Part shown: positions 12,901-22,700 of the stretch, piece after piece | How positions within the stretch are numbered: the first letter of the stretch is position 1 | Layout of the letters: each line of letters opens with the position of its first letter | Assembly (NCBI RefSeq): GCF_032362555.1 | Contig: NC_083535.1 | Span: 12,214,001 to 12,278,000, forward strand | DNA: 64,000 bases | Source of the DNA: Amyelois transitella | Taxonomy: Eukaryota; Arthropoda; Insecta; Lepidoptera; Pyralidae | Direction: 5' to 3' | Translations under genes and position numbers: made by a program | The notes under the pieces: generated by a model | Seen by the model: the letters and a program-made list of their open reading frames with translations, nothing else | What the model was told of the DNA's origin: nothing | The model's database searches: none

Positions 12901-13666
12901 ATTTAGGTTTTTCGCTGTTAACGACTGATAGCGTCGCGTGATTCTATTTTTTATTTTTGTGACTAGTGGCGTATAGCTTTCGCCACACCATGGATATTAA
13001 AAACGGCAACTAAGTACATAGGTATGTATATCTGGTGCAGATTCCTCCTTAAGGTTAGGTTCCCCTGCAATGGTTCCAAGTGACAAAATCAGGGTCATCC
13101 AATGCAGGATCACGATCAGAAGGCACAGCCCGGGTAATGTAACTGGTATTCCCTTGGTTATCTCTTACGACATCCATGGGAAAGAGTGGTTCTATTCTTT
13201 TTTCTATTGGTACCGGGAACCACACATACATGTACCTATTTATTTTCTAATTTTCAAAATATACATACATATAATTACGTCTATATCACTTGCGGGGTAG
13301 ATAGAGCCAAAAGTCTTGAAAAAACTGATAGGCCACGTTTAGCTATTTGGCTTTAAGATAGAATTGAGATTCAAATAGTGACAGGTTGCTAGCCCATCGC
13401 CTTAAAGAAGAATACCAAGTTTATAAGCCTATCCCTTAGTCGCCTTTCACTACATCCATGGGAAAGAGATGGAGTGGTTGTATTCTTATTTATTCATTAG
13501 TGCTATAGTGCTAGTGGTATAATATACGAAATTCTTGTTTCAGATCCTGGTCGTAGAAAAGATTTCCTTCAGGCATATGATGAGGGATTATCCGAAGCTT
13601 TTTTATTCCTTGCGATTAAAACTGAAGAGGAAGTATAATGCTTGGCCTGTCGCCAGATTGAGCTAA
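9987..13666 (+). CDS. HCN/CNG-type channel-like protein, copy B (four exons, 567 aa)
   Basis: Exons are 9987-10255, 10498-11635, 12194-12367 and 13544-13666, with GT-AG junctions, giving 567 codons plus TAA. The exon-2 frame begins at 10498, well upstream of the first internal methionine at 10610; the extra stretch encodes the S1 helix. The N-terminal block (FHESYYDHACLI and ERDVLD) and the CIHPLSKFR exon end match copy A. The third exon is about 42 of 58 residues identical to A. The S4-equivalent is again nearly uncharged. The pore position reads FWRIMNFLARP, without GYG. In the cyclic-nucleotide-binding domain the cassette arginine of A is lysine (EIKTS). An AATAAA overlaps the stop codon. 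Introns 2 and 3 hold repeats, a hAT-like MITE and an LTR-like fragment. The role is unknown: possibly a non-conducting cyclic-nucleotide sensor or a channel partner. Confidence 0.85.
11671..11893 (-). repeat. TATG-tailed repeat copy, intron 2 of gene B
   Basis: Inverted copy of the common repeat of about 260 bp. In its sense orientation the repeat runs from a GTGGTTCCCGGCAC head, through a CAGTCTTTTCAAGACTG palindrome, to a CATATGTATGTATG tail. This copy lacks the tail. Confidence 0.75.
11951..12150 (+). repeat. TATG-tailed repeat copy, intron 2 of gene B
   Basis: The head is missing and the copy ends in CATATGTATGTAG. It faces the inverted copy just upstream, so intron 2 carries an inverted pair. 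Confidence 0.75.
12395..12686. mobile_element. hAT-like non-autonomous element (292 bp) in intron 3 of gene B
   Basis: The terminal inverted repeats CAGTGGCGTAACTA are perfect over 14 bp. The element is flanked by an exact 8-bp duplication, CGAATGCC, at 12387-12394 and 12687-12694. An 8-bp target duplication with CAG-starting termini is the hAT pattern. The interior holds a GC-rich start (a run of Cs and Gs near 12438-12470) and no transposase. Confidence 0.8.
12759..12987 (+). mobile_element. Diverged LTR-like sequence, intron 3 of gene B
   Basis: It starts TGTAGCGGGAGCGATGATTC and is related, in opposite orientation, to the solo LTR at 51861-52105. The end is diverged (…CGCCACA) and no convincing target duplication is visible. 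Confidence 0.55.
13157..13231 (-). repeat. TATG-tailed repeat, head fragment
   Basis: Only the head of the repeat is present (CCGGGAACCACA in antisense, with the GACATCCATGGG block). Confidence 0.65.
13272..13503 (-). repeat. TATG-tailed repeat copy, intron 3 of gene B
   Basis: A nearly complete antisense copy, preceded by ATACATACATAT and running into the head region just before the last coding exon. Confidence 0.7.
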
Positions 13667-13670
13667 TAAA
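13665..13670 (+). promoter_or_regulatory. Polyadenylation signal of channel-like gene B
   Basis: AATAAA overlaps the last two bases of the TAA stop codon. This implies a very short 3' UTR if it is used. Confidence 0.5.
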
Positions 13671-13744
13671 TCTTTTATGCGTACTAAATTAAAATTATAA
13701 ATCTTGATATTAGACTTTATCTTGTTGTACTTACGCCTTAATCT

Positions 13745-13796
13745 TAAAATTCTCGTGTCACAATGTTCGTTCCCGTACCTACTCCTCCGAAACTAT
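13745..13796. repeat. LINE 3'-end fragment (GTGACACGAG family)
   Basis: Reads AATTCTCGTGTCACAATGTT in antisense. It matches the tail of the repeat in the tandem duplication at 38383-39374. Confidence 0.55.
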
Positions 13797-13861
13797 AACT
13801 GGCCAAATTTTAAAACCTTATTTTAAAATGTAGGTAAATAACCTACAGCAGGTTGACAAAG

Positions 13862-14106
13862 CAGATATACAAGGAGAGTGTGGAGGGAAAGGTCGGAGTG
13901 GGAAGACCTAGACGAACGTATCTTGATCAAATTAAGGACATCCTGGTAAAGGGTTAGGTCAAAAGTACCCGAAACCGCCGAGCTTGCATGAAGAGCGTTA
14001 TGAATGTGGATGAAGCGAAGGAAGTATACAGAGCTCGTGGCAAGTGGAAAGAGGTAGTCTCTGCCTACCCCTCCGGGAAAGAGGCGTGGTTTTATGTATG
14101 TATGTA
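13862..14106 (+). repeat. Non-LTR retrotransposon tail (NVDEAKE family)
   Basis: Decoded, it gives a C-terminal ORF remnant with GRPRRTYLDQIKDIL, then after a stop RNRRACMK, MNVDEAKE and GKWKEVVSAYPSGKEA, followed by TTTATGTATGTATG. The GRPRRT block resembles the C-terminus of LINE reverse transcriptases. This is the longest copy of the family in the window. Confidence 0.6.
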
Positions 14107-14383
14107 AATAACCTACAGACGATCTAAAATTAAAACTTTGAGCTTCCACTAAGAGCAACACGGGATTCTGCTCCAAGGCGGGGAAGCCCTGATTGACATC
14201 TCTAGTTTTTTAATAATATCTTAATGAGTTTTAAAATCGGTTGTTATGAAAAGCAATAACTAATCTTGTTCTTGCGCAGGCTACAATTTCCAAAAATCTG
14301 ATAAATCAATCGACGTAATATTTTCTTAAATCTTACTAGCTGTCCCGGAAAACGCCGATTCTTAGACCAACCTACTCAACATA

Positions 14384-14442
14384 CATATTATCACGTCTAT
14401 ATCCCGTGCGGAGTAGACAGAGCCAACAGTCTTGAAATGACA
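14384..14442 (-). repeat. TATG-tailed repeat, tail fragment
   Basis: Only the 3' part is present: ATCACGTCTATATCCCGTGC through the AACAGTCTTG palindrome arm. Confidence 0.6.
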
Positions 14443-14458
14443 AAGAATTAATAAGTAT

Positions 14459-14652
14459 TATTTATTACCACAGGCATCTGAACTTGTATGGATGTTTGTT
14501 ACTCTTTCACGCAAAAACTAATGAACCGATTACGATGAAATTTGGTATGTAGCTGAAGACCCAGAATATTATATAGGCTACTTTTTATCCCGGAGTTCCC
14601 GCGGGATTGATTCCACGCGGACGAAGTCGCGGACGGCCTCTAGTTTTATATA
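14459..14652. repeat. Dispersed repeat with CGCGGACGAAGTCGCGG end
   Basis: Holds the ACTAATGAACCGATTACGAT block and the GGACGAAGTCGCGG end seen in other insect RTE-like LINE 3' ends. A related end occurs at 60776-61054. Confidence 0.5.
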
Positions 14653-14659
14653 TAGGTTT

Positions 14660-15762
14660 TACGAGAATTTTATATATAATAGATTATTTCGTTTACATAA
14701 ATTCAGATAGTACTTAAGTAATTAATTTTCAATAATAACTCCTTTGTTACGAACATAAAGGATAAAAGGAGTGGATTAATGACAGAACAAAACAACATCA
14801 TACGTAATCATGTCAAAAAAAGCATTAAACGTTCGTTGTTGTAAATTATATTTTTCGCTAAGTTTTGTCATTTATGGCAGTCAGCCTGTGCAGAAATTTC
14901 ACAGAACCGTCTTGGTACCTACGCTGATAGGCAAGATATCTGAGGAACATAATGTAAAGCAATATTTCGTCCGTCGAGCCTAGGACCTAGGACCTACCTA
15001 CCTGTCAGCAAAAAAATGTGGTTTCTAGATGTCATTGAACAGAAGATATAAGAAATATCTCAAGTATTTGAAGTAGACGTGAGGCAGGCGACCACTGCCA
15101 CAGTACTCACGGCATGGGGTTGATGACACGCATGAGTACTGTGGTAGTAGCCGCTTGTTCCATCATCAGGGTTGCCATCTGCTTCATCATCAAGGCGAAA
15201 CATCATCAGAGTACCTACCAGCATACTCTATCAGGCATCACACTGGACTATACCAGAGTAACAGTTTCGATAAAGTTTATTTACGAGTAGTAGGTAAGGT
15301 AAGTAGGTATCAAGTTTGATTTTAACCGATAAATTTTATAAAGAGTTCCTTCCAGTTCGGAAGACCGTTTAGTGGGTCAGATTGATATCTCTATTACAAG
15401 TATGACCACTTCCCTTGAAAAATGAAACAATAATTGCTAGGTCTATTCAGAAGATTCGCTTAAGAGAAGTGACCTGCAAATTATAGCACTCTATAATATT
15501 TTTGTTTTCTATATAATCATAATAAGCCAGCAGAGAAACTTTATTCCGGACCCAAGGCTCCCCTGGAGGATACCCCTGTATTATAAAAATTGATTTAGCT
15601 ATGGTTTTGATTTCAATGAAAACGTGTTCATTTCCTTCTTCTTTCCCACCGTTTACTGTCTGTCGGCTACAAGTTATTTTTATATACCTAGGTAGTTTCT
15701 GCCTTTACAAGTGGCTAACGAAAAATCTCCATGTATTATTTCTTTCCTTCCTTTGATCTCAG
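14660..15762. other. Intergenic stretch without recognisable gene
   Basis: No coding sequence is supported. A short hairpin near 15098-15148 pairs CCACAGTACTCA with its complement TGAGTACTGTGG. Confidence 0.5.
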
Positions 15763-15774
15763 CAATGCAAGATT
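15763..15774. repeat. Target-site duplication of the LINE, left copy
   Basis: CAATGCAAGATT is repeated exactly at 25850-25861, on the other side of the LINE. Confidence 0.85.
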
Positions 15775-16077
15775 CTTTCTTTCTTTCTTTTCTATATTAT
15801 GGCTTCCACCGGACTTTCGGTGATTCTGCCAATGTCATGGTTTGAAGAGACACGAAGTTACAAAAATGGACGGTATACAATCTGAAAGGAGAAGGTTAAC
15901 AAATGTACAAACACAAAAAGACAAACACAACAAGTAGGTATTGTTAGTAAAAGAGAAGACAAGTTAATGATTATAATGTGTAGTGAGTGTGTAAGGTATA
16001 AAAGTTGTGCAAAACAAGGGATATACTTAATAGGGAGATTTCGGAAGTTAAAAAAATAAATAAATTTGTAATGGGAA

Positions 16078-19000
16078 CTATAGTTTTAGGTTATTTTTAG
16101 TTATGAACTTTGCAATTATATAACAGAACCGAGTGTGGACAAGAGAAAGAAATGAATTAGTGTCTAAATTTAGATGGGGAATGTTAGACGGAATTATGTT
16201 ACGAAGATGGACCACAAGTTTGGGGCAGTTGAAAATTATGTGATTAAGACTACCTTCATCCAGGCCACATTCACAGATAGAAGTATCTCTAATTCGGAGT
16301 TTATGGAGGAAGACAGGGATACATACATGGCCAAGTCGCATTCGGATAATAACCGACGTTACCCACTTCTCCAAGTTTCGATGCCGGAAGAACCAAGGGA
16401 CTTTGGGTAAGTTTGGTTGGATATTTCCATACCAGACACCTTTTTGCTGACGAGAATGTTGCCATTGTCTATTCCAATTAGTCATTAATTGTGGTTTAGC
16501 CAGAAGTCTAAGGTCTCGAGAGTAATGAAATTTGTGGCAGTCAGAACCTGAAGTAGAAGCTTGTTTAGCCCACATATCTACTGTTTCATTACCCTTGATT
16601 CCTGAATGGCTTGGAATCCAAGCAATAACTACATTAATACTGGAAGACTGACATTTATATAAGGTTTCTCTTATTTTCAGGGTAATTGGAAAGTTATCCT
16701 TTGCATGGAAGGGTCGTTTCAAAATATCTTGGAGGCAGCTCAAAGAGTCTGAGAGGATAAGTGATTTGTCCAAATTGTGAGATAAAACAAATTGAACAGC
16801 TTCAAAGAGAGCAATGGATTCTCCAGTAAATATAGAGGATTGTGAAAGATATTTAAAACTTAGTAAAAGATTGAATTTAGGTATCCAAACTGCTGCACCA
16901 ACATTAGAGTCCTGAGATAATTTGGAAGCATCCGTAAAAATGAGGGTCCAATCAGACCATTTCTCACAAATGTTGAATATCCTATCAGCACCAGGAAGAT
17001 TCTTGGATAGTCCTATGTTTAGAAGAACATTAGGTTGGAAGATGAGAGGGTGGAAGTCAATATCAAAGATAGGATTTTTGGAGAATTGGGCAACTGGGTG
17101 GGGAAGGTTATCTATTTTATCGAAGCTTTTAACCAAAGGGGGGTGATCTTTGTTAACCCAATAAGAAGAGGTATGACAATAGTCTGATAGAGAGTTAAGT
17201 ATTTCTAATAAGGGATGAGAAAATAATTGGATTGTTTTGTAAAGAAATCTATCAGCTAAAAATTGTCTCCTTAATACAAGAGGAGGATCCAAACATTCAA
17301 CCTGAAGGGCATTTGTTGGAGAAGATTTCATAGCACCGGTTATAATTCTGAGACATTTATGTTGAATTTTGTCTAATTTCGCCAAAGCTAATTTGTTGCA
17401 TGGTTCTAATAAGAAGGCACCGTAGTCAAAATGGCTACGTACAAGGGCATTATAAATTAATTTTTGACTATAGGGGTGGGAGCCCCAGCGGACCCCAGAG
17501 AGAGACCTCATGACATTAACTCCCTTTTCAGCTTTTTGGACAACATGGTTTAAGTGAGTAACACCTGTTAGTTTGGAGTCTAAGGTAATTCCTAAAAATT
17601 TACAACTGTCTTTTTGAGGGATAGTTTCATTATTAATCGAAATAGTTAATAGGGGCAAAGATCTCTTCCGAGTAAAGACGACACAGTTTGATTTAAGCGG
17701 GGAGATAGATAATCCATGGTCTTCTAACCAGGTGTTGAGGTAAAAAAGAGCTGAATTTAAACGACGGCTAATGTCATCAAAGGAGTCCGAAGAAGCGAAA
17801 AGAACTATATCATCAGCATATTGAAGAATATTGCAAAAGCAATTGACAGACTGATCTAGGTCAGAAGTATATAAATTATACAATATGGGACTAAGTACAG
17901 AGCCCTGTGGAAGACCCTTCCAAACAGAGCGAGGGGGAAGAAGAGAACCCTGCAAACGGACAATTATGTGACGATCCATGAGTATATTACACATGATATT
18001 AATCAGCCTCACTGGAATACTCAGCTTATGCAATTTTTGCCTGAGAATAGGAAGTTGAACGTTATCATATGCTGAAGTTATGTCAAGAAAAACGCCTACC
18101 ACATGTTCGTTTTTAGAGAATGCCACTCTTATATGGGAGACCAGGATGCTCAGGCTGTCCAGAGTTCCCATACCTCTTCTAAAGCCAAATTGAGTATTTG
18201 GAAGTATGCCCTTTGATTCAATAAACCATTCTAATCGATTTTTGATGAGGTGTTCCATAATTTTATGTATTACCGATGAGAGGGCAATGGGTCTATAGCT
18301 GAGGGGGTCTAGAGGGTTCCTCCCTGGTTTAAGAATGGGAATAATAATTTGGTTCTTCCATGATTCTGGGACAGACCCAGACAGGAAGATATGATTTAAA
18401 ATGGACAGGAGGTATAATTTGGAAGGAAGAGGAGCGTTGGTAATGAAAGAAAAGGGAATGCCGTCAATACCAGGGGAGGAATCCTTGAGACCGTCCAGAG
18501 CGGATAATAATTCTTGGAGGGAGAAGGGATCATCTAGGATGGTTGGGGAAGGACAGTTATATGAGGAGTATGGAAGTTCGTCCAAAGCAGGAGCGGTTAG
18601 AGGGGAAAGTCTATTTATAAAATCATTGAGCCAAGGTGAAGTGTCATTAGAAGAGGAGTCTTGATAAGCTGTGGCTCTTCTAAAAGATTTAATTTTCTTC
18701 CAGACACTTGAAAGAGAGGATTTGGGGGAAATGGACTCACAAAAGGACTTCCAGCCAAGGTGTTTTTTTTGGGACAATAGACGCTTAGTCTGTGCCATTG
18801 TTTTACGAACAAGTAGATAATTTGTCAAGGTGGGGTCACTATTAAAATCTTTCTCAGCTTTGTTTCTTTTCCTGATAAATTCGGAGCATTCAGAGTCCCA
18901 CCATGGAGGGGAGGGAATTTTGTTGTGTGAAGCATTTTTAATTGGGATTGATTCATCTGCAGCAGAAATAACAGCAGATATGAACTCTTCATACACCTGT

Positions 19001-19776
19001 AAAAAGTTTTGGCTAGAGGGAGAGGGAAGGGAGGAAGTAAGAACCTTGAGGCAAGTTGAGAACTTGTCCCAGTCTGCCTTTTCGGTTTTGTATTTAAGAA
19101 GAGGAGGAAGGGGCGAAACCTTGGAAATGGATTTAATTAGTGTGGTAAGGACTGGAAAATGATCACTACCATAAGAAGTAGGTAAGACCCGCCAAAGCAA
19201 TAGAGGAGCAAGTTGGGGGGATGTTAGGGTAAGGTCTGGGATACTGGCATTTTGGGACGGAGGAGACCGGCGGGTGATAGAGCCATCATTTAAAGTGCAA
19301 AGGTTTATGTTGTCAAGAAGATCAAGAAAGACAGGAAAAATTGAATCGTCAAAGGGGCAGCCCCAGAGGGTGCTACGTATGTTAAAGTCACCTAATATGA
19401 TAAGGGGAGTAGGGATAGAAGATAGAATAGACTGTAGTTCCAGGACAATAGAGTGGTGAGGGTGAGGGAGGTAAACAGAAACAAAGGATATTTCTAAGGC
19501 TCTCACAGCAACAACATGGAAGGAAGAGCTGTGAGGGGGAATAGGAACTTGAGTGAAGGTGATGGATTGAGAGACTAACAAAGCGCAGCCTGCCCAACCA
19601 TCATCTCTATCATCTCGAAAACAAGAGTAGTGTGGGATATGGAAGTGAGACGTGCGTTTAAGGCACGTTTCAGCAATGGCAACTATAATGGGATTGTATC
19701 TATTGATTAAGAAGACTAAATCAGGTTTCTTTTTGGATACACTCCTAGTATTCCACTGAAGAAGAACTTGGTCCAT
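16078..19776 (-). CDS. LINE ORF2: endonuclease, reverse transcriptase, RNase H (1232 aa)
   Basis: The polyprotein makes LINE cDNA by target-primed reverse transcription. The APE-type endonuclease is N-terminal (1 to about 230), with QWNTRS, AETCLK, ILGDFNI and YGSDHFPV. The reverse transcriptase is central (about 430-760), with LSYRPIALSS, FLDITSAYD, GLPQGSVLSP and the catalytic YADD. An RNase H domain follows (about 960-1090), with FTDAS, TGESIALFEA, LSDSLS and IPSHSGIKGNE. A C-terminal CCHC-like motif reads CECG…H…C. The start at 19776 overlaps the end of ORF1 by 32 nt in another frame, which suggests coupled re-initiation or frameshifting. Length and motifs look complete. Clade placement (I group) is inferred from the RNase H domain. 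Confidence 0.9.
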   Translation of the reverse strand: MDQVLLQWNTRSVSKKKPDLVFLINRYNPIIVAIAETCLKRTSHFHIPHYSCFRDDRDDGWAGCALLVSQSITFTQVPIPPHSSSFHVVAVRALEISFVSVYLPHPHHSIVLELQSILSSIPTPLIILGDFNIRSTLWGCPFDDSIFPVFLDLLDNINLCTLNDGSITRRSPPSQNASIPDLTLTSPQLAPLLLWRVLPTSYGSDHFPVLTTLIKSISKVSPLPPLLKYKTEKADWDKFSTCLKVLTSSLPSPSSQNFLQVYEEFISAVISAADESIPIKNASHNKIPSPPWWDSECSEFIRKRNKAEKDFNSDPTLTNYLLVRKTMAQTKRLLSQKKHLGWKSFCESISPKSSLSSVWKKIKSFRRATAYQDSSSNDTSPWLNDFINRLSPLTAPALDELPYSSYNCPSPTILDDPFSLQELLSALDGLKDSSPGIDGIPFSFITNAPLPSKLYLLSILNHIFLSGSVPESWKNQIIIPILKPGRNPLDPLSYRPIALSSVIHKIMEHLIKNRLEWFIESKGILPNTQFGFRRGMGTLDSLSILVSHIRVAFSKNEHVVGVFLDITSAYDNVQLPILRQKLHKLSIPVRLINIMCNILMDRHIIVRLQGSLLPPRSVWKGLPQGSVLSPILYNLYTSDLDQSVNCFCNILQYADDIVLFASSDSFDDISRRLNSALFYLNTWLEDHGLSISPLKSNCVVFTRKRSLPLLTISINNETIPQKDSCKFLGITLDSKLTGVTHLNHVVQKAEKGVNVMRSLSGVRWGSHPYSQKLIYNALVRSHFDYGAFLLEPCNKLALAKLDKIQHKCLRIITGAMKSSPTNALQVECLDPPLVLRRQFLADRFLYKTIQLFSHPLLEILNSLSDYCHTSSYWVNKDHPPLVKSFDKIDNLPHPVAQFSKNPIFDIDFHPLIFQPNVLLNIGLSKNLPGADRIFNICEKWSDWTLIFTDASKLSQDSNVGAAVWIPKFNLLLSFKYLSQSSIFTGESIALFEAVQFVLSHNLDKSLILSDSLSCLQDILKRPFHAKDNFPITLKIRETLYKCQSSSINVVIAWIPSHSGIKGNETVDMWAKQASTSGSDCHKFHYSRDLRLLAKPQLMTNWNRQWQHSRQQKGVWYGNIQPNLPKVPWFFRHRNLEKWVTSVIIRMRLGHVCIPVFLHKLRIRDTSICECGLDEGSLNHIIFNCPKLVVHLRNIIPSNIPHLNLDTNSFLSLVHTRFCYIIAKFITKNNLKL

Positions 19777-22700
19777 TATGTTTGGAAAGGATGGGAACGA
19801 TTATTTGTTGAAGACGAGAAATGGTATTGGGCGGTAACATATCAACATCTCGTGATAAAAATTGGATAAGGGCGTCTGCTAAAATCTCAAATAGGTTATC
19901 ATTTGGAGATAAAGCAGTGGAAGGGTCCTGGTGTTGGCAAGAACACGCACAACCATTGGGAAGGGAAGATTTTGGAGTTGCGGTAATTTCTCTGAGAGCC
20001 TGAATGTCATAAGACTTACCAAGCTCTGGTCTGGTTTTAGGGGAAATTGTAATCGTTTTTTTGTAAGAGGAAGACAGATTGGGGGCTGAAGAGCGGGGAG
20101 GGTTTGGTGGGCGTTGTGGAGAGGAGACTGGAGATTGGGAGGAGTAGAATTGGGAGGAAGCAGGGGTATCTGCAGCAGCAACTTGTGAAAAAGAACGTTT
20201 TTGAGGAATTTTCATTGCTGCCTCAGAGTAACTAATGTTATCGTTTGCCATGATAACTTTTATTTGTTTCTGCCTAATATGTTCGGGGCAGGATGGGTCA
20301 GTAGCAAGATGGGAATTCCCGCAGAATAAACATAATAAAGGAACATCTGAGGAGCATGAATCACCTGAGTGTTGGAATTGGCCACACCTATAGCAGCGTG
20401 GTTTGGAGCGGCACTGTTTGCTGATATGACCAAATTTACAGCAGTTCCTACATTGGATTGTGGGGAGGAGGTAGACTGATACAGGGAGAGAGGTATGGAA
20501 ACAAAAAACTCTTTCCGGGAGGACATGTCCACGGAAAGTAAGGACAACAGTAGTGGTTGGGAACCAGGAAACGGAGGAGTCAGGTTTCTTTGATTTGGAG
20601 TTAAGACGTCTGGCCATTACTACCTGACCACAGTTGGGCGGAACAGAAATATTATTAATTAATTCTTCAAGAGTCCAGTCCGTAGGGATATCTCTAACAA
20701 CTCCCATGCGAGAGATATTGAATCTCGGGACAGACGCAGTATATTTATTATTTGGGAGTAAAGGATTTTCTAAAAAAGAATTGGCAGAGTCCCTATCTGT
20801 AAATTCGATTGAAATTTTGTTCCTGCCCATGAGTTTAAGTCCCCCAGATTTGATACCACTGACAGAATTTTGATGCAGAAATTGAGCAAATTTAAGCAGT
20901 GTTAAACCTTCATGGTTTCAATATCAATAACGAACACCCTGGCCATTGTATATTGTGTCATGTAGATTAAAAATAAGAACTACTGTTTATTCTCTTCTGT
21001 CATCTGCTCTGTCATATCTTATGTGTATTTAAGATTTTATCTAAATAAAATAAACTAACGTACTCACTGCACTCTCTGCTTTCACTTATTCTAATAGGTT
21101 ATGGGACATCCAATTTGTAAGGTACGTGAAAATTGAATAATGAGTAATGTGGATAAAAATCTTCTCAATATGACAGCGCCAAGTTCGTCAACTACATTCA
21201 AGAAGTTGACGGGGAGTAATTTCCCTAACTGGGCATTCAGTATAGAATGCATGTTGATAGATCAAGATCTCTGGGATGTCGTCATCAAAGAAGTTGATAC
21301 TTCTGATCCTGAGGTAAAGCGCAAAGATGCGAAAGCGAAAGCAAAAATTTGCCTTACATGTGACGAATCGGTGTATCCCATAATAAAATCTGCGAAAACG
21401 GCTTATGAAACATTTAACCGTTTGAAAAAGGCATATGCAGATAGTGGTCTCACAAGAAGACTAACCCTTATGAAAAAACTGTTGTCTAATGAGTTCAACA
21501 AGCCAGGAGGTATGCAAAATTATGTTAACTCTAGTCTTGCTATACAACAAGAACTGGTAGCAATAGGAGCAGGCGTAGACGATGAATTCTTAGCAATTAT
21601 ATTGCTTGCTGGATTACCAGAACGGTACCACTCGTTAGTTATGGCCTTAGAGCATGCTAATACTAAGCTGACGACGGAAAATGTGGTGGCAGCACTCTTA
21701 AAGGAGGACATACGTACTTCTCCAGCAGCAGTACCTACAAGCACTGTGGATGCAGCGCTACACAGCAAGGACAAGAAAAAGAAGTTCTGCAAGTACTGCA
21801 AGAAGTCAGGGCATTTGGTTTCGGAGTGTAGAAATAAAAGCAAAAAGAATAATTCGGCAACAAACAGTTCAAATTTTATTTCACAAGATTGTTCAAATTA
21901 CACTTCAAAACTTACACTTTCATCTTGTTTCACTAATGCTCTTCCCACAGATTCACAAGATTGGTACATAGATTCTGGAGCGTCCTCCCATATGTCCAAT
22001 AGAAAAGATTGGTTTGTGAATATGCATCGCCACATTTCACCAATTATAGTTGCAAATAAGGAGCAGCTATTAAGTCAAGGCAAAGGTGATGTAAGCTGCC
22101 AAGTTTCCGATAGCGTAAGTAACATTAGCGATGTTTTGTACATTCCTGGTCTAGCTACAAATTTGCTATCCGTTAGCAATATGGTTAAAAAGGGTTTCGA
22201 TATTTTATTTACAAATAATGGGGCACAAATAATTCAGAGAGGCGGATGTCAAGTGACAGGAAATGTCATTGCAACAGGGTCGTATCATAAAGGTATGTAT
22301 AGACTCGATACAAAAAGTTCGCATGTTTTTTATACACCTACCAAGGAGTCTGCTATGCTTTGGCATAGACGACTTGGTCATCTTAATCAGAAAAGTATGC
22401 ATATCTTGAAAAAGAAGTGTACAGGAATAGATTATTCTGGTTTGTATAATAAAACGTGTATTCCGTGTTTACAAGGAAAACTTGCGAAAAAACCTTTTCC
22501 AAAGAAGTCTAAGAGCAAATCAAGCAAAGTCTTGCAGTTAATTCATTCGGACTTATGTGGACCTATGAGTACGCACTCATGGGGTGGGGCTCTTTACTTA
22601 CTTACTTTTACAGACGATTTTAGTCGCAAAACTTTTGGATATCTTTTAAAATCAAAGGCTGATGTTTTTACAAAGTTTGTAGAGTTTAAGCATTTAGTAG

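Noticed and set aside
16174-20873. Open frames on the plus strand across the LINE
   Set aside because: They are antisense shadows of LINE ORF1 and ORF2, without domains of their own.
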